Below are positions 46,835-56,300 of a DNA stretch of 64,000 nt, one piece after another. The stretch covers positions 2,356,001 to 2,420,000 of the forward strand of contig NZ_CBDCBD010000003.1 of the NCBI RefSeq assembly GCF_965214215.1, read 5' to 3'. The notes below the pieces were generated by a model that saw only the letters and a list, made by a program, of their open reading frames with translations, was not told the DNA's origin and ran no database searches. The stretch is from Poriferisodalis sp965214215 (lineage in GTDB: Bacteria; Actinomycetota; Acidimicrobiia; Acidimicrobiales; Poriferisodalaceae). The position numbers and the translations under genes are program-made. Position 1 is the stretch's first letter. Every line of letters begins with the position of its first letter.

Positions 46835-47208
46835 GAGATAGCACATCAGATTGTACTACCTGCGGTTCGCTGGATTGAAGCGAGACTCCGTTCTCTTGAC
46901 GAGCCGCGTGGACCATGGCAAGGAGGACGCGGCACCGTTGCGCCTCACAAACTGCCATGAACACGCTGCCGTGCGAGTCCGGGCCTTCTCGCGTGGCCAT
47001 GCCAGCCGCGACGACGAACTGAGCGAGCGATCACTGCCGCTCGACGGGCTTCTGGCTGAGGTGTGCCTGCACTGGTACCGCGCTGAGGCGCCGATCCCCG
47101 ACGCCGGTGTGCTTGGGTGCTGCGACGGTAAGGCTTGCTTGACGCCGTGAGTTCTTCGACGGCGGTGGCTCAGCGGGCGTTCTCTGCGGCGCGTGTGGGT
47201 CGCGGCGT
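46835..47208. other. Intergenic region with epimerase remnant
   Basis: The stretch between the inverted repeat and the end of the second protease gene holds no intact gene. Its only recognisable content is the epimerase fragment at 47007-47113. Confidence 0.5.
47007..47113 (+). pseudogene. Internal fragment of a TIGR01777 epimerase
   Basis: The translation ELSERSLPLDGLLAEVCLHW plus PIPDAGV matches ELTELSLPGDGFLAEVCKRW and PIADAGV of the intact epimerase (about residues 147-180). Neither end of the gene is present. Like the remnant at 36703 it lies just beyond the 3' end of a giant protease gene. Confidence 0.65.
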
Positions 47209-50200
47209 TTAGTCGTTGTCGAGGATGGTGCCGGTGGCGTACATGAACCCGCTGCGGATGACGATTCCGCTGGTCGCGTAGATGTACACGCGCAGTGTTT
47301 CGGTGTCTTCTGGGGTGTTGTCGTCGATGACGGGCACGGTGATGTCGATGGCGGTGTCGCCTGCGGCGAGTGTGAACGTTCTTCTGAGCTCGATGCTCCA
47401 GTCCTGCCACAGCGTCGCGGTGCGGCCGTATCCGCCGTAGCGGAACGTGATGTCGTGGGGGTTCGCGTGCGACAGCGTGACGGCGAATCGCAGCTCCTGG
47501 GCGCCTTCGCTGGCGGTGGCGTCGCTGACGGTCACCGTCGGCGGACCGTTCGACGGAGGCGGAGTCGGGTTGTCGTTGTCGGACACCGCCACCGTTGCCG
47601 TGCCGGCTGACGACGACACGGTGTAGCCCGTGCCGTTGCTGATCGTGGCGATGACTGACCCGTCGGCCTCGTCGGTGGTGTCGTTGGTGGTGGCGACGGT
47701 GAACGTCGCGCTGCCAGTCGTGGGGATCGTGACGGTTCGCTCGCCGGTGGCGGCGAAGTCGCCGCTTTGGGACACGGTCACTCTGACGTCGAGACTCGTC
47801 GTCGGCGCTGGGCTGGCAGTGATGGTGAACGCCGCAGCCGAACCCTCGGTGACGCCATTGCCCGCAACAACGCTGATCTCCGGTTTGGCTGGTGGAGGCG
47901 GCGGGTCGTCATCGTCGGACACAGCCACGGTCGCAGCCCCGGCTGATGATGACACCGTGTAGCCGGTGCCGGAGTCGACCGTGACGGTCACCGACCCGTC
48001 GGCCTCGTCGATGCTGTCACCGGTGGTGTCCACGTTCAGCGTGAACGTGCCCGCGGTGGGGATCGTGGCGGTCCGCGTCCCGGTCGTCGCACCGAAATCG
48101 CCTGACTGCAACACAGTGACGCTGACCGACAACGCTGTCGTCGGCGCAGGGCTGGCGGTGATGGTGAAAGCCGCAGCGGTCCCCTCGGCGATATCGCTGC
48201 CCGCCGCGATGCTGATCTCGGGGTCAGCCGGCGGCGGAGGCGGTGCAGGGTCGTAGTCGTCTGCGACTGCGACCGTGGCTGACCCGGCCGATGATGACAC
48301 CGTGTAGCCCGTGCCGTCGCTGATCGCCACCGTCACCGAGCCGTCGGCCTCGTCGACGTTGTCACCAGTGGTCGCGATCGTGAGCGTGAACGTGCCCGCG
48401 GTGGGGATCGTGGCGGTCCGCGTCCCGGTCGTTGCACCGAAATCGCCTGACTGCGAGACCGTCACACCGACGGTCAAAGCAGCCGTCGGTGCGGGAGACG
48501 CAGTGACGGTGAACGACGCCGAAGCGCCCTCGGTCACGGCGCTGCCCGCGGCGATGCTGATCTCGGGGTCAGACGGAGGCGGGGTCTGGCGGGCTGTCTC
48601 GATGCATTCCAATGCTTCGCGGAACGGCTTCCACCCGAACCAGCGCTGCTCTCGTTCGAGCGCCTCAGCCGCGGTGAACGCGGTCAGCTGATCGTCGGCG
48701 ACGTCGCCGAATGCGATCAGCACCCGACGCCAATTGCGGCCATAGCCCGGCGCACGATCACGATGCAGGTCGTAATAGTCCCGCGCCGATTCCAGCGTGT
48801 CATCAGACACACAATCCGCAGGAGGCGGAGGCGGAGGCGGGGGCGGGTCGTCGTCGTCTGCGACCGCGACCGTCGCCGACCCGGCCGATGATGACACCGT
48901 GTAGCCCGAACCAGCGCTGATCGCCGCGGTCACCGACCCGTCGGGCTCATCGGTGTTGTCATTGGTGGTGACAACGGTGAACGTCGCGCTGCCCGTCGTC
49001 GGGATCGTGACCGTCCGCTCGCCGGCGGCGGCGAAGTCGCCGCTTTGGGACACGGTCACGCGGACCTCCACGCTGGCTGCGGGCGCAGGGCTGGCCGTGA
49101 GCGTGAATGTCGCAGCGGCCCCCTCAGTGACGCCGCTGCCCGCGGCGACGCTGATCTGTGGTTCAGCCGGGGGTGGGTCGTCGTCATCAGACACCGCCAC
49201 CGTGGCGCTGCTGTTGCTCGACGACACCGTGTAGCCCGAACCAGCGCTGATCGTTGCGGTCACCGACCCGTCGGGCTCATCGACAGCGTCGTTCGCCGTC
49301 GCGACGGTGAACGTCTCAGAACCGCTCGCAGGGATCGTGACCGTCCGCGACCCGGCCGTCACACCGAAATCGCCGCTCTGTGACACCGCAACCGACACAT
49401 CCAGATCAGCCGACGGCTTCGGTGTCGCGGTGACCGTGAACGTCGTGTCGCCACCCTCAGCGACCCCCGAACCAGCCACGATGCTGACCTCAGGCTCTAC
49501 AACGCACTGGGCCTGTTCCACCGCCGCCAAAGTGCGCGCAATGCGATCCCATCGCGAGTTCCCCAGCCAATCAGCCACACCCGCAGCCTGCACAGCAGTC
49601 ATCGGCGTATGACCCGTGTCGGTCCCCAAAGCAGCCAGCACACGATTGAACCGCTTCACCCCCGCAGCCGCCGCAGACGACAACGCGTCCCGCCAAGCGG
49701 TGATCTCATCAACGGTGACCGCATCGTCAGGCAACACCACGCTGCACGCGCCGTCGTCATCATCCGACACCGCCACCGACGCCGCACCCGACAACGACGA
49801 CACCGTGTAACCCGCGGCCGCGCCCACCGTCGCAGTGACCGAGCCGTCCGCCTCATCAGCCGAATCGTTCGTAGTCGTAACCGTGAACGTCTGAGAGCCA
49901 GATGCCGGGATCGTCACGGTCCGCGACCCCGCCGATACTCCGAAATCGCCGTCCTGAGAGATAGCGACCGCCACATCCACCTCAGCCGCAGGCTTCGGAG
50001 TCGCAGTCACCGTGAAACTCGCAGCAGACCCCTCGGAAATGCCGCCACCAGCCGCAATGCTGATCTCCGGCAGCGCAGCGGGCGGCGTCTGCGATGGCAG
50101 ACCGTCTACCGTCAGCGTGAACGCGGTCTTCTTCAGCCGACTGAACGTCGTTGCTTCGATGGTGTACACGCCCGCAGCCAGCGACTCGGAGATTCGCGAG

Positions 50201-52794
50201 TTGCTCCCGTCGCCGCTGTCGTCGTTGCGATACAGCTCTTTTGCTGATTTCCTGTCGGCGCCGCTGTGCAAGTACAGGTAGGTGTCCGCAGACGATTCCA
50301 GATCGATCTTCACTTGGGCTTGACTTTGCAGCGAGAAGGTGTAGTACCGAGCGTAACGTTCGTCTCTGCTCACGGCATCGCACAAGCCCGTCCACTTGCC
50401 GTTGAAGCTTCCATCATCGCTCAATACCGTTACGCATGGATCAACTTCGCCGTCATCATCAAGCACTGTGACGGTGGCCGAACCGGCCGACGATGACACT
50501 TTGTAGCCCGCGCCGGCTTCTATCGTCGCAGTGATCGACCCGTCGGGCTCGTCAGTATCGTCATTCTTCGTACGGACACTTATCGTGGCGCTGCCCGACG
50601 TCGGCACCGCCACATGCCGAATGCTGGTTGTTATACCGAAATCGCCCTGCTTCGCCAAGGTGATCTTCATAATCGTGGTGCTGACCGCTCGCGGTTTCGC
50701 AGACACCTTGTATCTCGCCAGGCCGCCTTCGATTATCACATCAGAGTGGGCAGCGATGCTCACCACCGGGAGTGGAAGATCATTGTCAGTCACCGCGACT
50801 GATGCCGAGTTCTGTGTCTGCGAGGTCGTATAGCCAGTGCCCGAATTGACGGTGGCGGTGACCGATCCGTCCGTCTCATCGGTACGGTCGTCGCTGGTGG
50901 GCATTGCCAGTGTCACCGTGCCGCTGGGCGGTATCGTCACGGTGCGTTCCCCGGTCCAGGCACCGTATTCGCCGTTCTGGGCGACCTCGAGGTTCACCGT
51001 CAGCGATGATGTCGGTGCTGGCGACGCTGTGAACGTGAACGACAGTGCGTCGCCTTCGGTTGCGGCGTCTCCGCCGGTGACGGTGACCGTCGGGGTGGGT
51101 CCGTCGTCGTCGCTCGCCGTTTGTGTGTTGTGCCCGTACAGCTTCAGTCGCCATGACTTCAGCGTGTTGAGGTGGCCGTTCTCTTTCTCGTCGGAGATTC
51201 GCAACTTCCAATTGCCAGACCCTGTTTCGCCCAGGTGCACAGCGCTGCCGAACCGGAACTTGCCCGAGATCGGACAGTTGCCCTCACGATCGCAGTCGTA
51301 ACGTTCTATGAGCTCACCGTCCTTCGGCGCGGGTTCGGAAAGGACCGAGACAGTGCCCGACGGGGACACCAGCTCGACTTGCAGATCCCGGAAGTTCGGT
51401 GCGTCGAGATCGAGTTCCGCTACGACGTACTCGACGAAATCGATGCCCGAGGTGGCGTTGATCGTGTGTGCGACCTCGGAGCCGTCGTCGGGGATCGCCG
51501 TCGCATCCATCGATGTCGTGTGTTGCTCTTTGAGGTACTCGGGCAGGGTCACCCAGTCGAGTGCGAGCTGCACCGCCGCTCCTGCATCGATCACCCCGAA
51601 CCCGTAACTGTGGTGGTACTGGTAGCGCTCGCCCGCATTGGTCCGCTTGGCGCCTGCCTGCTGCCAGCCGGAACTGCTGGGGTGGTTGTGCTGGGCGGAT
51701 TCGGCCAGAATCAGCTTGACGTCTCGCCAGGTCAGCCCCGGATTCGCGGCCCGTACCAAAGCCGCCACCCCCGAGATGATCGCTGTCGACGGACTCGAAG
51801 GCGTGCCAGACTGCACCGCGTAGCGATCTTTGTTGACTGCGTAGATGCCTGACGGCATTGAGCAAACCCACAGGCCCGGACCCCGCAAGCTCGTATTGAG
51901 ATTTCCTGATCGAGTGCCGTCGGCGGCCGTCGAACAAGCGACGACGACCGCTGGATGGCTGCGATACTCGGAGAGGGTCGAATACTGGACCTCAGGCCAA
52001 TAGCGCTGTTTTCCACCGGAGATGACATTCAACGCGCCGAGCCCGCCGAAGCCGCTCTCGCTCAGCTTGTCGTAGACCAAGCCATGACCGTATTTGTCAG
52101 GAATGGGTTTAGAGAATCCAGTCTGACTGTAGCTGTGGTTTATCACCGCGGCATACATAGCCGTTTCGTTCCAACGCGAACTGTCGCTGTTGCTGTCGCT
52201 GGCAAAATTGTGCAAGTCGTACCACGTGAGTGTTGCCCGTGGTGCCACACCTCGCATGCCGACTTGGTTGTCGCGCGCCGCTATGTGGCTCGCCATCGCT
52301 GTGCCGTGAGGATGCGCCGTGTTCAAGTCGATCGCGGCCAGGCCTGGGCTTTGGGTCAGGTCGAAGTTGGCAGCGAGATCCTCGTGGCGGTAGTCAACCG
52401 GTGTATCGACCACCATGACGTTGATTCCCGCCCCTCGCGTGACTTGCCAGGCAGCCTCGGCATTCGCACCGAGATGGCCTGGTTTCGATTGACGCAAGTG
52501 CTCTTGACAGCCCGACAGAGCGTCGCTCCATATCGGGCTGCGCTGATGGCGGCATTGCATCACCGCATACGAGTGTTGGCTGTCGGCGAGGTCGCTGTTC
52601 AGTTCGACGGCTGCCGTTGAAGTGGTCCGCCGAGTCGATTCAGACGCCGCGGGTTCGCCCCCGATCATTGCCATCATTGCTGCTGCCAACAGCGCGAATG
52701 CGGCGATTGCTCGCCAATTTGGCATCGATGGTGGCGTGCGGCGAGCTTGGGCCTGGGACTCGTTGCGGTTGCCTCGATGGCAATGTCGATGCAT
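47209..52794 (-). CDS. Giant secreted subtilisin-like protease with P-domain and Calx-beta array (paralogue 2)
   Basis: The protein has about 1861 residues from ATG 52794, with hydrophobic segment AIAAFALLAAAMMAMIGGEP. The layout matches the gene at 36869: catalytic Asp in INVMVVDTPVDYRHEDLAAN, His in TAHPHGTAMASHIAARDN, and Ser in GTPSSPSTAIISGVAALV. The oxyanion region reads NVISGGKQRYW. The P domain (FRFGSAVHLGETGSGNWKLR) follows, then about nine Calx-beta-like units with one PPC-like domain and two helical modules (RAPGYGRNWRRVLIAFGD and AAGVKRFNRVLAALGTDTG). The last unit ends FMYATGTILDND. High identity to paralogue 1, including the order of inserted modules, shows a duplication. Confidence 0.88.
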   Translation of the reverse strand: MHRHCHRGNRNESQAQARRTPPSMPNWRAIAAFALLAAAMMAMIGGEPAASESTRRTTSTAAVELNSDLADSQHSYAVMQCRHQRSPIWSDALSGCQEHLRQSKPGHLGANAEAAWQVTRGAGINVMVVDTPVDYRHEDLAANFDLTQSPGLAAIDLNTAHPHGTAMASHIAARDNQVGMRGVAPRATLTWYDLHNFASDSNSDSSRWNETAMYAAVINHSYSQTGFSKPIPDKYGHGLVYDKLSESGFGGLGALNVISGGKQRYWPEVQYSTLSEYRSHPAVVVACSTAADGTRSGNLNTSLRGPGLWVCSMPSGIYAVNKDRYAVQSGTPSSPSTAIISGVAALVRAANPGLTWRDVKLILAESAQHNHPSSSGWQQAGAKRTNAGERYQYHHSYGFGVIDAGAAVQLALDWVTLPEYLKEQHTTSMDATAIPDDGSEVAHTINATSGIDFVEYVVAELDLDAPNFRDLQVELVSPSGTVSVLSEPAPKDGELIERYDCDREGNCPISGKFRFGSAVHLGETGSGNWKLRISDEKENGHLNTLKSWRLKLYGHNTQTASDDDGPTPTVTVTGGDAATEGDALSFTFTASPAPTSSLTVNLEVAQNGEYGAWTGERTVTIPPSGTVTLAMPTSDDRTDETDGSVTATVNSGTGYTTSQTQNSASVAVTDNDLPLPVVSIAAHSDVIIEGGLARYKVSAKPRAVSTTIMKITLAKQGDFGITTSIRHVAVPTSGSATISVRTKNDDTDEPDGSITATIEAGAGYKVSSSAGSATVTVLDDDGEVDPCVTVLSDDGSFNGKWTGLCDAVSRDERYARYYTFSLQSQAQVKIDLESSADTYLYLHSGADRKSAKELYRNDDSGDGSNSRISESLAAGVYTIEATTFSRLKKTAFTLTVDGLPSQTPPAALPEISIAAGGGISEGSAASFTVTATPKPAAEVDVAVAISQDGDFGVSAGSRTVTIPASGSQTFTVTTTNDSADEADGSVTATVGAAAGYTVSSLSGAASVAVSDDDDGACSVVLPDDAVTVDEITAWRDALSSAAAAGVKRFNRVLAALGTDTGHTPMTAVQAAGVADWLGNSRWDRIARTLAAVEQAQCVVEPEVSIVAGSGVAEGGDTTFTVTATPKPSADLDVSVAVSQSGDFGVTAGSRTVTIPASGSETFTVATANDAVDEPDGSVTATISAGSGYTVSSSNSSATVAVSDDDDPPPAEPQISVAAGSGVTEGAAATFTLTASPAPAASVEVRVTVSQSGDFAAAGERTVTIPTTGSATFTVVTTNDNTDEPDGSVTAAISAGSGYTVSSSAGSATVAVADDDDPPPPPPPPPADCVSDDTLESARDYYDLHRDRAPGYGRNWRRVLIAFGDVADDQLTAFTAAEALEREQRWFGWKPFREALECIETARQTPPPSDPEISIAAGSAVTEGASASFTVTASPAPTAALTVGVTVSQSGDFGATTGTRTATIPTAGTFTLTIATTGDNVDEADGSVTVAISDGTGYTVSSSAGSATVAVADDYDPAPPPPPADPEISIAAGSDIAEGTAAAFTITASPAPTTALSVSVTVLQSGDFGATTGTRTATIPTAGTFTLNVDTTGDSIDEADGSVTVTVDSGTGYTVSSSAGAATVAVSDDDDPPPPPAKPEISVVAGNGVTEGSAAAFTITASPAPTTSLDVRVTVSQSGDFAATGERTVTIPTTGSATFTVATTNDTTDEADGSVIATISNGTGYTVSSSAGTATVAVSDNDNPTPPPSNGPPTVTVSDATASEGAQELRFAVTLSHANPHDITFRYGGYGRTATLWQDWSIELRRTFTLAAGDTAIDITVPVIDDNTPEDTETLRVYIYATSGIVIRSGFMYATGTILDND

Positions 52795-52907
52795 GGGAGC
52801 GAAAGTAGTGGAGGTTCGACTCGACGCTCGACAGGGGCGCACATGCGCTCCTCGCAAGGCTGGCGAACACGCTGTTGCCGGAAGTCTGGCGTTCTAGCGT
52901 GGCGGCC

Positions 52908-55328
52908 ATGACCCACGGCAGTGATCGAGACGGTGGAACCGCTGGCGCGCTGGGCGCGACCATCCGACGCGACCGGTGGGGGATCGCCCACATCGAGGCC
53001 TCGACGGCCGATGCGGCGTTCGCAGCGCAGGGCTGGGTGGCTGCCGATGATCGGATCTGGCAAATGGAGTGGGACCGGAGGCGGGCGCTGGGACGCTGGG
53101 CCGAAGTGGTCGGGATGGCCGGGGCACGCGAGGATGCCTTCTTCCGTCGGCTCGGGCTCGCTGCCATCTCCCAGGCCGACTATGCGGCGTTGCAGCCCAG
53201 CACTCGGGCGATGTGCGAGGCCTACACGCGGGGTGTCAATCGCTGGCTGGCTGACCACGGTGATGCGCTGCCGGCCGAGTTCGAGCACCACCCCGCACCG
53301 CCCGAGCCGTGGGCGCCGTGGCACTGCGTGGCGGTCTACAAGCTGCGCCACATCTTCATGGGAACGCTCACCCGCAAGCTGTGGCGGGGCCGCATCATGG
53401 CCCAGGCAGGTCCTGAAGCCGTGCTGGCCACGGTGGGCGACGTCGAAGCTGACTCGGCGATCGTGCCCGGTGACGGGCAGCATCAATACAGCCCCGGCCA
53501 CGGGCAGCATCAAGACAGCCCCGGTCACGGGCAGCATCAAGACAGCCCCGGCTACGGGCAGCCACCGGACAGCGCCGGCGACGGGCCGCGCCCCGATCTG
53601 CTCGCCGACGCCGCGAGCGTGCTCGATGCATGTGCGGCCGACATGGCGGCCTTGGCGGCGGCGATGGACTCCGACGGGGCGTCCAACTCATGGGCGCTGA
53701 GCGGCGAGCGCACCGCCAGCGGCAAACCGCTGCTGGCTGGCGACCCGCACCGTGGCATCGAATTCCCGAACGTGTACCACCAGTGCCACCTGCGCTGCGA
53801 CGAGTTCGATGCGATCGGCATGGGCTTTCCCGGCGTGCCCGGCTTCCCGCATTTCGGCCACAACCCCCAGGTCGCCTGGGGCATCACCCACGGCATGTGC
53901 GACGACACCGACGTGTTCGTGGAGCGATTCGAGCCCGGCCCCGCGGAGGCCGGCGAGAGTGTCGCCTCGTACCGCCTCGCAGACGGAACGCCAGTGCAAT
54001 GGCGCTACGAGACGCTCGACATTCGAGGCGAAGGGACCGTGGAGCTGCAGTGCGGTTCTACGCCCAGAGGACCGGTGGTGCTCGGCGACCCCGCCGACGG
54101 CGTCGCACTGTCGATGCAGTGGACCGGCATGTTCGGTGCCGACACGACGCTCGACGCGATCTGGCCGATGCTTGTCGCAGATTCCACAGCCGATTTGGTC
54201 GAGGCAGTCCGGCCGTGGGTGCTGCCCGTCAACAACCTGCTGGCGGCTGATCGCTCCGGCGCAATCGCTTTCAAGATCCGGGGCCGCGTCATCGAGCGAT
54301 CTCCGGCGAGCCGATGGACCCCCGTTGCCGGCACCGACGAGTTCGCTTGGGACGGCTTGGCGCAAGTGCCCTTCGAGGAACTGCCCCAATGGAGCGATCC
54401 TGCGAGGGGCTACCTGGTGACTGCCAACAACCGCACCGCCGACAGCGGCCCGTTCATCTCGCTGGACTTCGCCGGCCCGAGCCGCCATGACCGCATCTGC
54501 GAACTGCTGGCGCCCATGAGCGACGCAACCGTCGCGGACATGAGCGCCGTCCACGCCGACGTGACCTCGCTCGTCGCCCCCAGAGTGCTCGACCTGATCA
54601 CCGAGTACGCGGTCGAGTGCGGCCACGAGCTGTCGCACACGCTGCTCGACATGCTGGCTGACTGGGACCACGCCATGACCGCTGACTCGCCGCCGGCGAC
54701 CGTCTACGCAGTGATCAAGCGCCGTCTCATCGAGGGCATCGTCGAGCGGCTCGGCATCTCCGGCGCCGAACTGGGCGCCGCTGGGTGGCCACCCGCCGCC
54801 GAAGCGAGCCGTATGGCCGCAGGTGCCGCCACTCGCATGCTCTGCGAGCGCAACCTCGACGTGGTACCCGGGCTCGACAACCCCATCGCCCGGCGCATGG
54901 CTGCCAGCGCTTGCGTCGACGAGGCCGCGGCCGAGCTCGAACAGCGGCTCGGCGGAGACCCCCAATTGTGGGAGTGGGGACGGGTGCACCGGATGGCGTC
55001 GCCTCACCCTCTGGCCTCAGCGCTTGCTGCGGCGCGGGACCTTCATCCGCCGGTAGACGGCTGCGCAGGCGACGGCGACACCGTGCGCCAGGGCGGTACG
55101 GCACCAGAGACAGGGGAGCGGGCCATTCACGGTTCGGTCGCCCGCTACGTGTTCGACCTCGACGACTGGGATCAGTCCGGTTGGGTGGTCCCCCATGGCG
55201 TGTCGGGCGTGCGCGGCAGCGGCCACGACCTCGACCAGCGCCAAGCATGGCTCGACTGCGAGCTGATCCCGATGGCCTACAGCCCCCAAGCAGTGGCCTC
55301 GGTCACGGTGAATGAACACGAGATCTAG
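52908..55328 (+). CDS. Penicillin acylase family protein (Ntn hydrolase, S45)
   Basis: The protein has 806 residues from ATG 52908. The alpha part starts GATIRRDRWGIAHIEASTAD and has AAQGWVAADDRIWQMEWDRR. The autocatalytic nucleophile Ser begins SNSWALSGERTASGKPLLAG at about residue 261, followed by GVPGFPHFGHNPQVAWGITH and later YLVTANNRTADSGPF with the oxyanion Asn. Self-cleavage would give alpha and beta chains. No signal peptide is visible, so it may be cytoplasmic. Just before the nucleophile lies a 9-residue repeat (GHGQHQDSP) in the spacer. Likely substrates are N-acyl amides or lactones. Confidence 0.9.
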   Translation: MTHGSDRDGGTAGALGATIRRDRWGIAHIEASTADAAFAAQGWVAADDRIWQMEWDRRRALGRWAEVVGMAGAREDAFFRRLGLAAISQADYAALQPSTRAMCEAYTRGVNRWLADHGDALPAEFEHHPAPPEPWAPWHCVAVYKLRHIFMGTLTRKLWRGRIMAQAGPEAVLATVGDVEADSAIVPGDGQHQYSPGHGQHQDSPGHGQHQDSPGYGQPPDSAGDGPRPDLLADAASVLDACAADMAALAAAMDSDGASNSWALSGERTASGKPLLAGDPHRGIEFPNVYHQCHLRCDEFDAIGMGFPGVPGFPHFGHNPQVAWGITHGMCDDTDVFVERFEPGPAEAGESVASYRLADGTPVQWRYETLDIRGEGTVELQCGSTPRGPVVLGDPADGVALSMQWTGMFGADTTLDAIWPMLVADSTADLVEAVRPWVLPVNNLLAADRSGAIAFKIRGRVIERSPASRWTPVAGTDEFAWDGLAQVPFEELPQWSDPARGYLVTANNRTADSGPFISLDFAGPSRHDRICELLAPMSDATVADMSAVHADVTSLVAPRVLDLITEYAVECGHELSHTLLDMLADWDHAMTADSPPATVYAVIKRRLIEGIVERLGISGAELGAAGWPPAAEASRMAAGAATRMLCERNLDVVPGLDNPIARRMAASACVDEAAAELEQRLGGDPQLWEWGRVHRMASPHPLASALAAARDLHPPVDGCAGDGDTVRQGGTAPETGERAIHGSVARYVFDLDDWDQSGWVVPHGVSGVRGSGHDLDQRQAWLDCELIPMAYSPQAVASVTVNEHEI
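53472..53570 (+). repeat. 27-bp repeats in the acylase spacer
   Basis: Three to four units of the type GGGCAGCATCAAGACAGCCC repeat every 27 bp in frame, encoding GQHQDSPGH. They fall in the linker removed or exposed during acylase maturation, where length changes are probably tolerated. Confidence 0.7.
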
Positions 55329-55373
55329 TCCCGACTCCCAGCGCTGTCGCTGCACGCGCGCCGCGAGGTGCCC

Positions 55374-56300
55374 ATGGTGAGCGCTGACCGGGACGCTGCG
55401 CCGTTCGTTCGCCGGCGCGAGCTGTCCCCCGAAGCCATCGCGTACAAGTCAAGGCGCAGGCCGTCGGTGCCGATCGGGATGCCCGATCTGGCCGACCATG
55501 CTGCGGTCGCGAACTGGCGGACCGCCACCAACGCGTTGTGGGGCGAAGACGACGACCCTGTGGTGCCGCACCATCGAGAGGTCATCGGCGGCATCCCGTG
55601 CCTGGTCGCCAGTTCGGCAATGGAGGCCCGGTCGTTCTTGGCTGCTGAGGCACCCACGGTCGTCTATGCACACGGCGGCGGCTACGTGCTCGGCAGCGCG
55701 GCTGTTGCGATCCCGATCACTGCGCGTCTCGCTGCCAGCGGTCTGCGGGTGGTCTCGGTGGACTACCGCCAGCCCCCTGAGCATCCGTTCCCTGCAGCGC
55801 TGGACGACGTCTTGGCGGTGTATTTCGCGCTCGCTGCCGACGACTCCCCGATGGCGCTCGCTGGCGACTCATCCGGAGGGGCGCTCGCACTCAGCGCCGC
55901 CATCATCGCCGTTGCCGAAGGCGTGCCGCCTGCCGCGGTTGCGCTGTTCAGTCCGCTGCTGGACCACGTTTCCGTGCCTGGCAATCCGACCGCCGATGAC
56001 GAGGGACGCCGCCTCATCGACTGCTACACCGGCGATGCCGACCCTGCCGATCCCCGCCTGTCGCCGCTGCGTGCCGAGCTCGATGGGCTGCCGCCCGTGC
56101 TCGTCCAAGCAGGGGCCGACGAGCCGCTCGCGGCTCAGGCGTTCGAGTTTCGACGCCGGGCCGCGGCGCCCCGGGCCACCGGTACCGAAGTGACCCTCGA
56201 CCTGTGGGACGGCATGTGGCACACCTGGCATTACCACGCGCTGCCCGAGGCCGACGAGGCGCTCGCAGCGGCTGCTGGTTTCCTCGCAGCGTTTCTCTAG
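55374..56300 (+). CDS. Alpha/beta hydrolase fold-3 (HSL-family esterase)
   Basis: The protein has 308 residues from ATG 55374 with GAGGTG just upstream; GTG 55368 is an alternative. HSL features are VVYAHGGGYVLGSAAVAIPI (HGGG oxyanion loop), the nucleophile in MALAGDSSGGALALSAAIIA, and ADEPLAAQAFEFRRRAAA with the acid. The catalytic His is in GMWHTWHYHALPEADE. It should hydrolyse small acyl esters. It begins 46 bp after the acylase gene, so the two may be co-transcribed, and it ends convergently with the next gene through a shared CTAG. Confidence 0.92.
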   Translation: MVSADRDAAPFVRRRELSPEAIAYKSRRRPSVPIGMPDLADHAAVANWRTATNALWGEDDDPVVPHHREVIGGIPCLVASSAMEARSFLAAEAPTVVYAHGGGYVLGSAAVAIPITARLAASGLRVVSVDYRQPPEHPFPAALDDVLAVYFALAADDSPMALAGDSSGGALALSAAIIAVAEGVPPAAVALFSPLLDHVSVPGNPTADDEGRRLIDCYTGDADPADPRLSPLRAELDGLPPVLVQAGADEPLAAQAFEFRRRAAAPRATGTEVTLDLWDGMWHTWHYHALPEADEALAAAAGFLAAFL

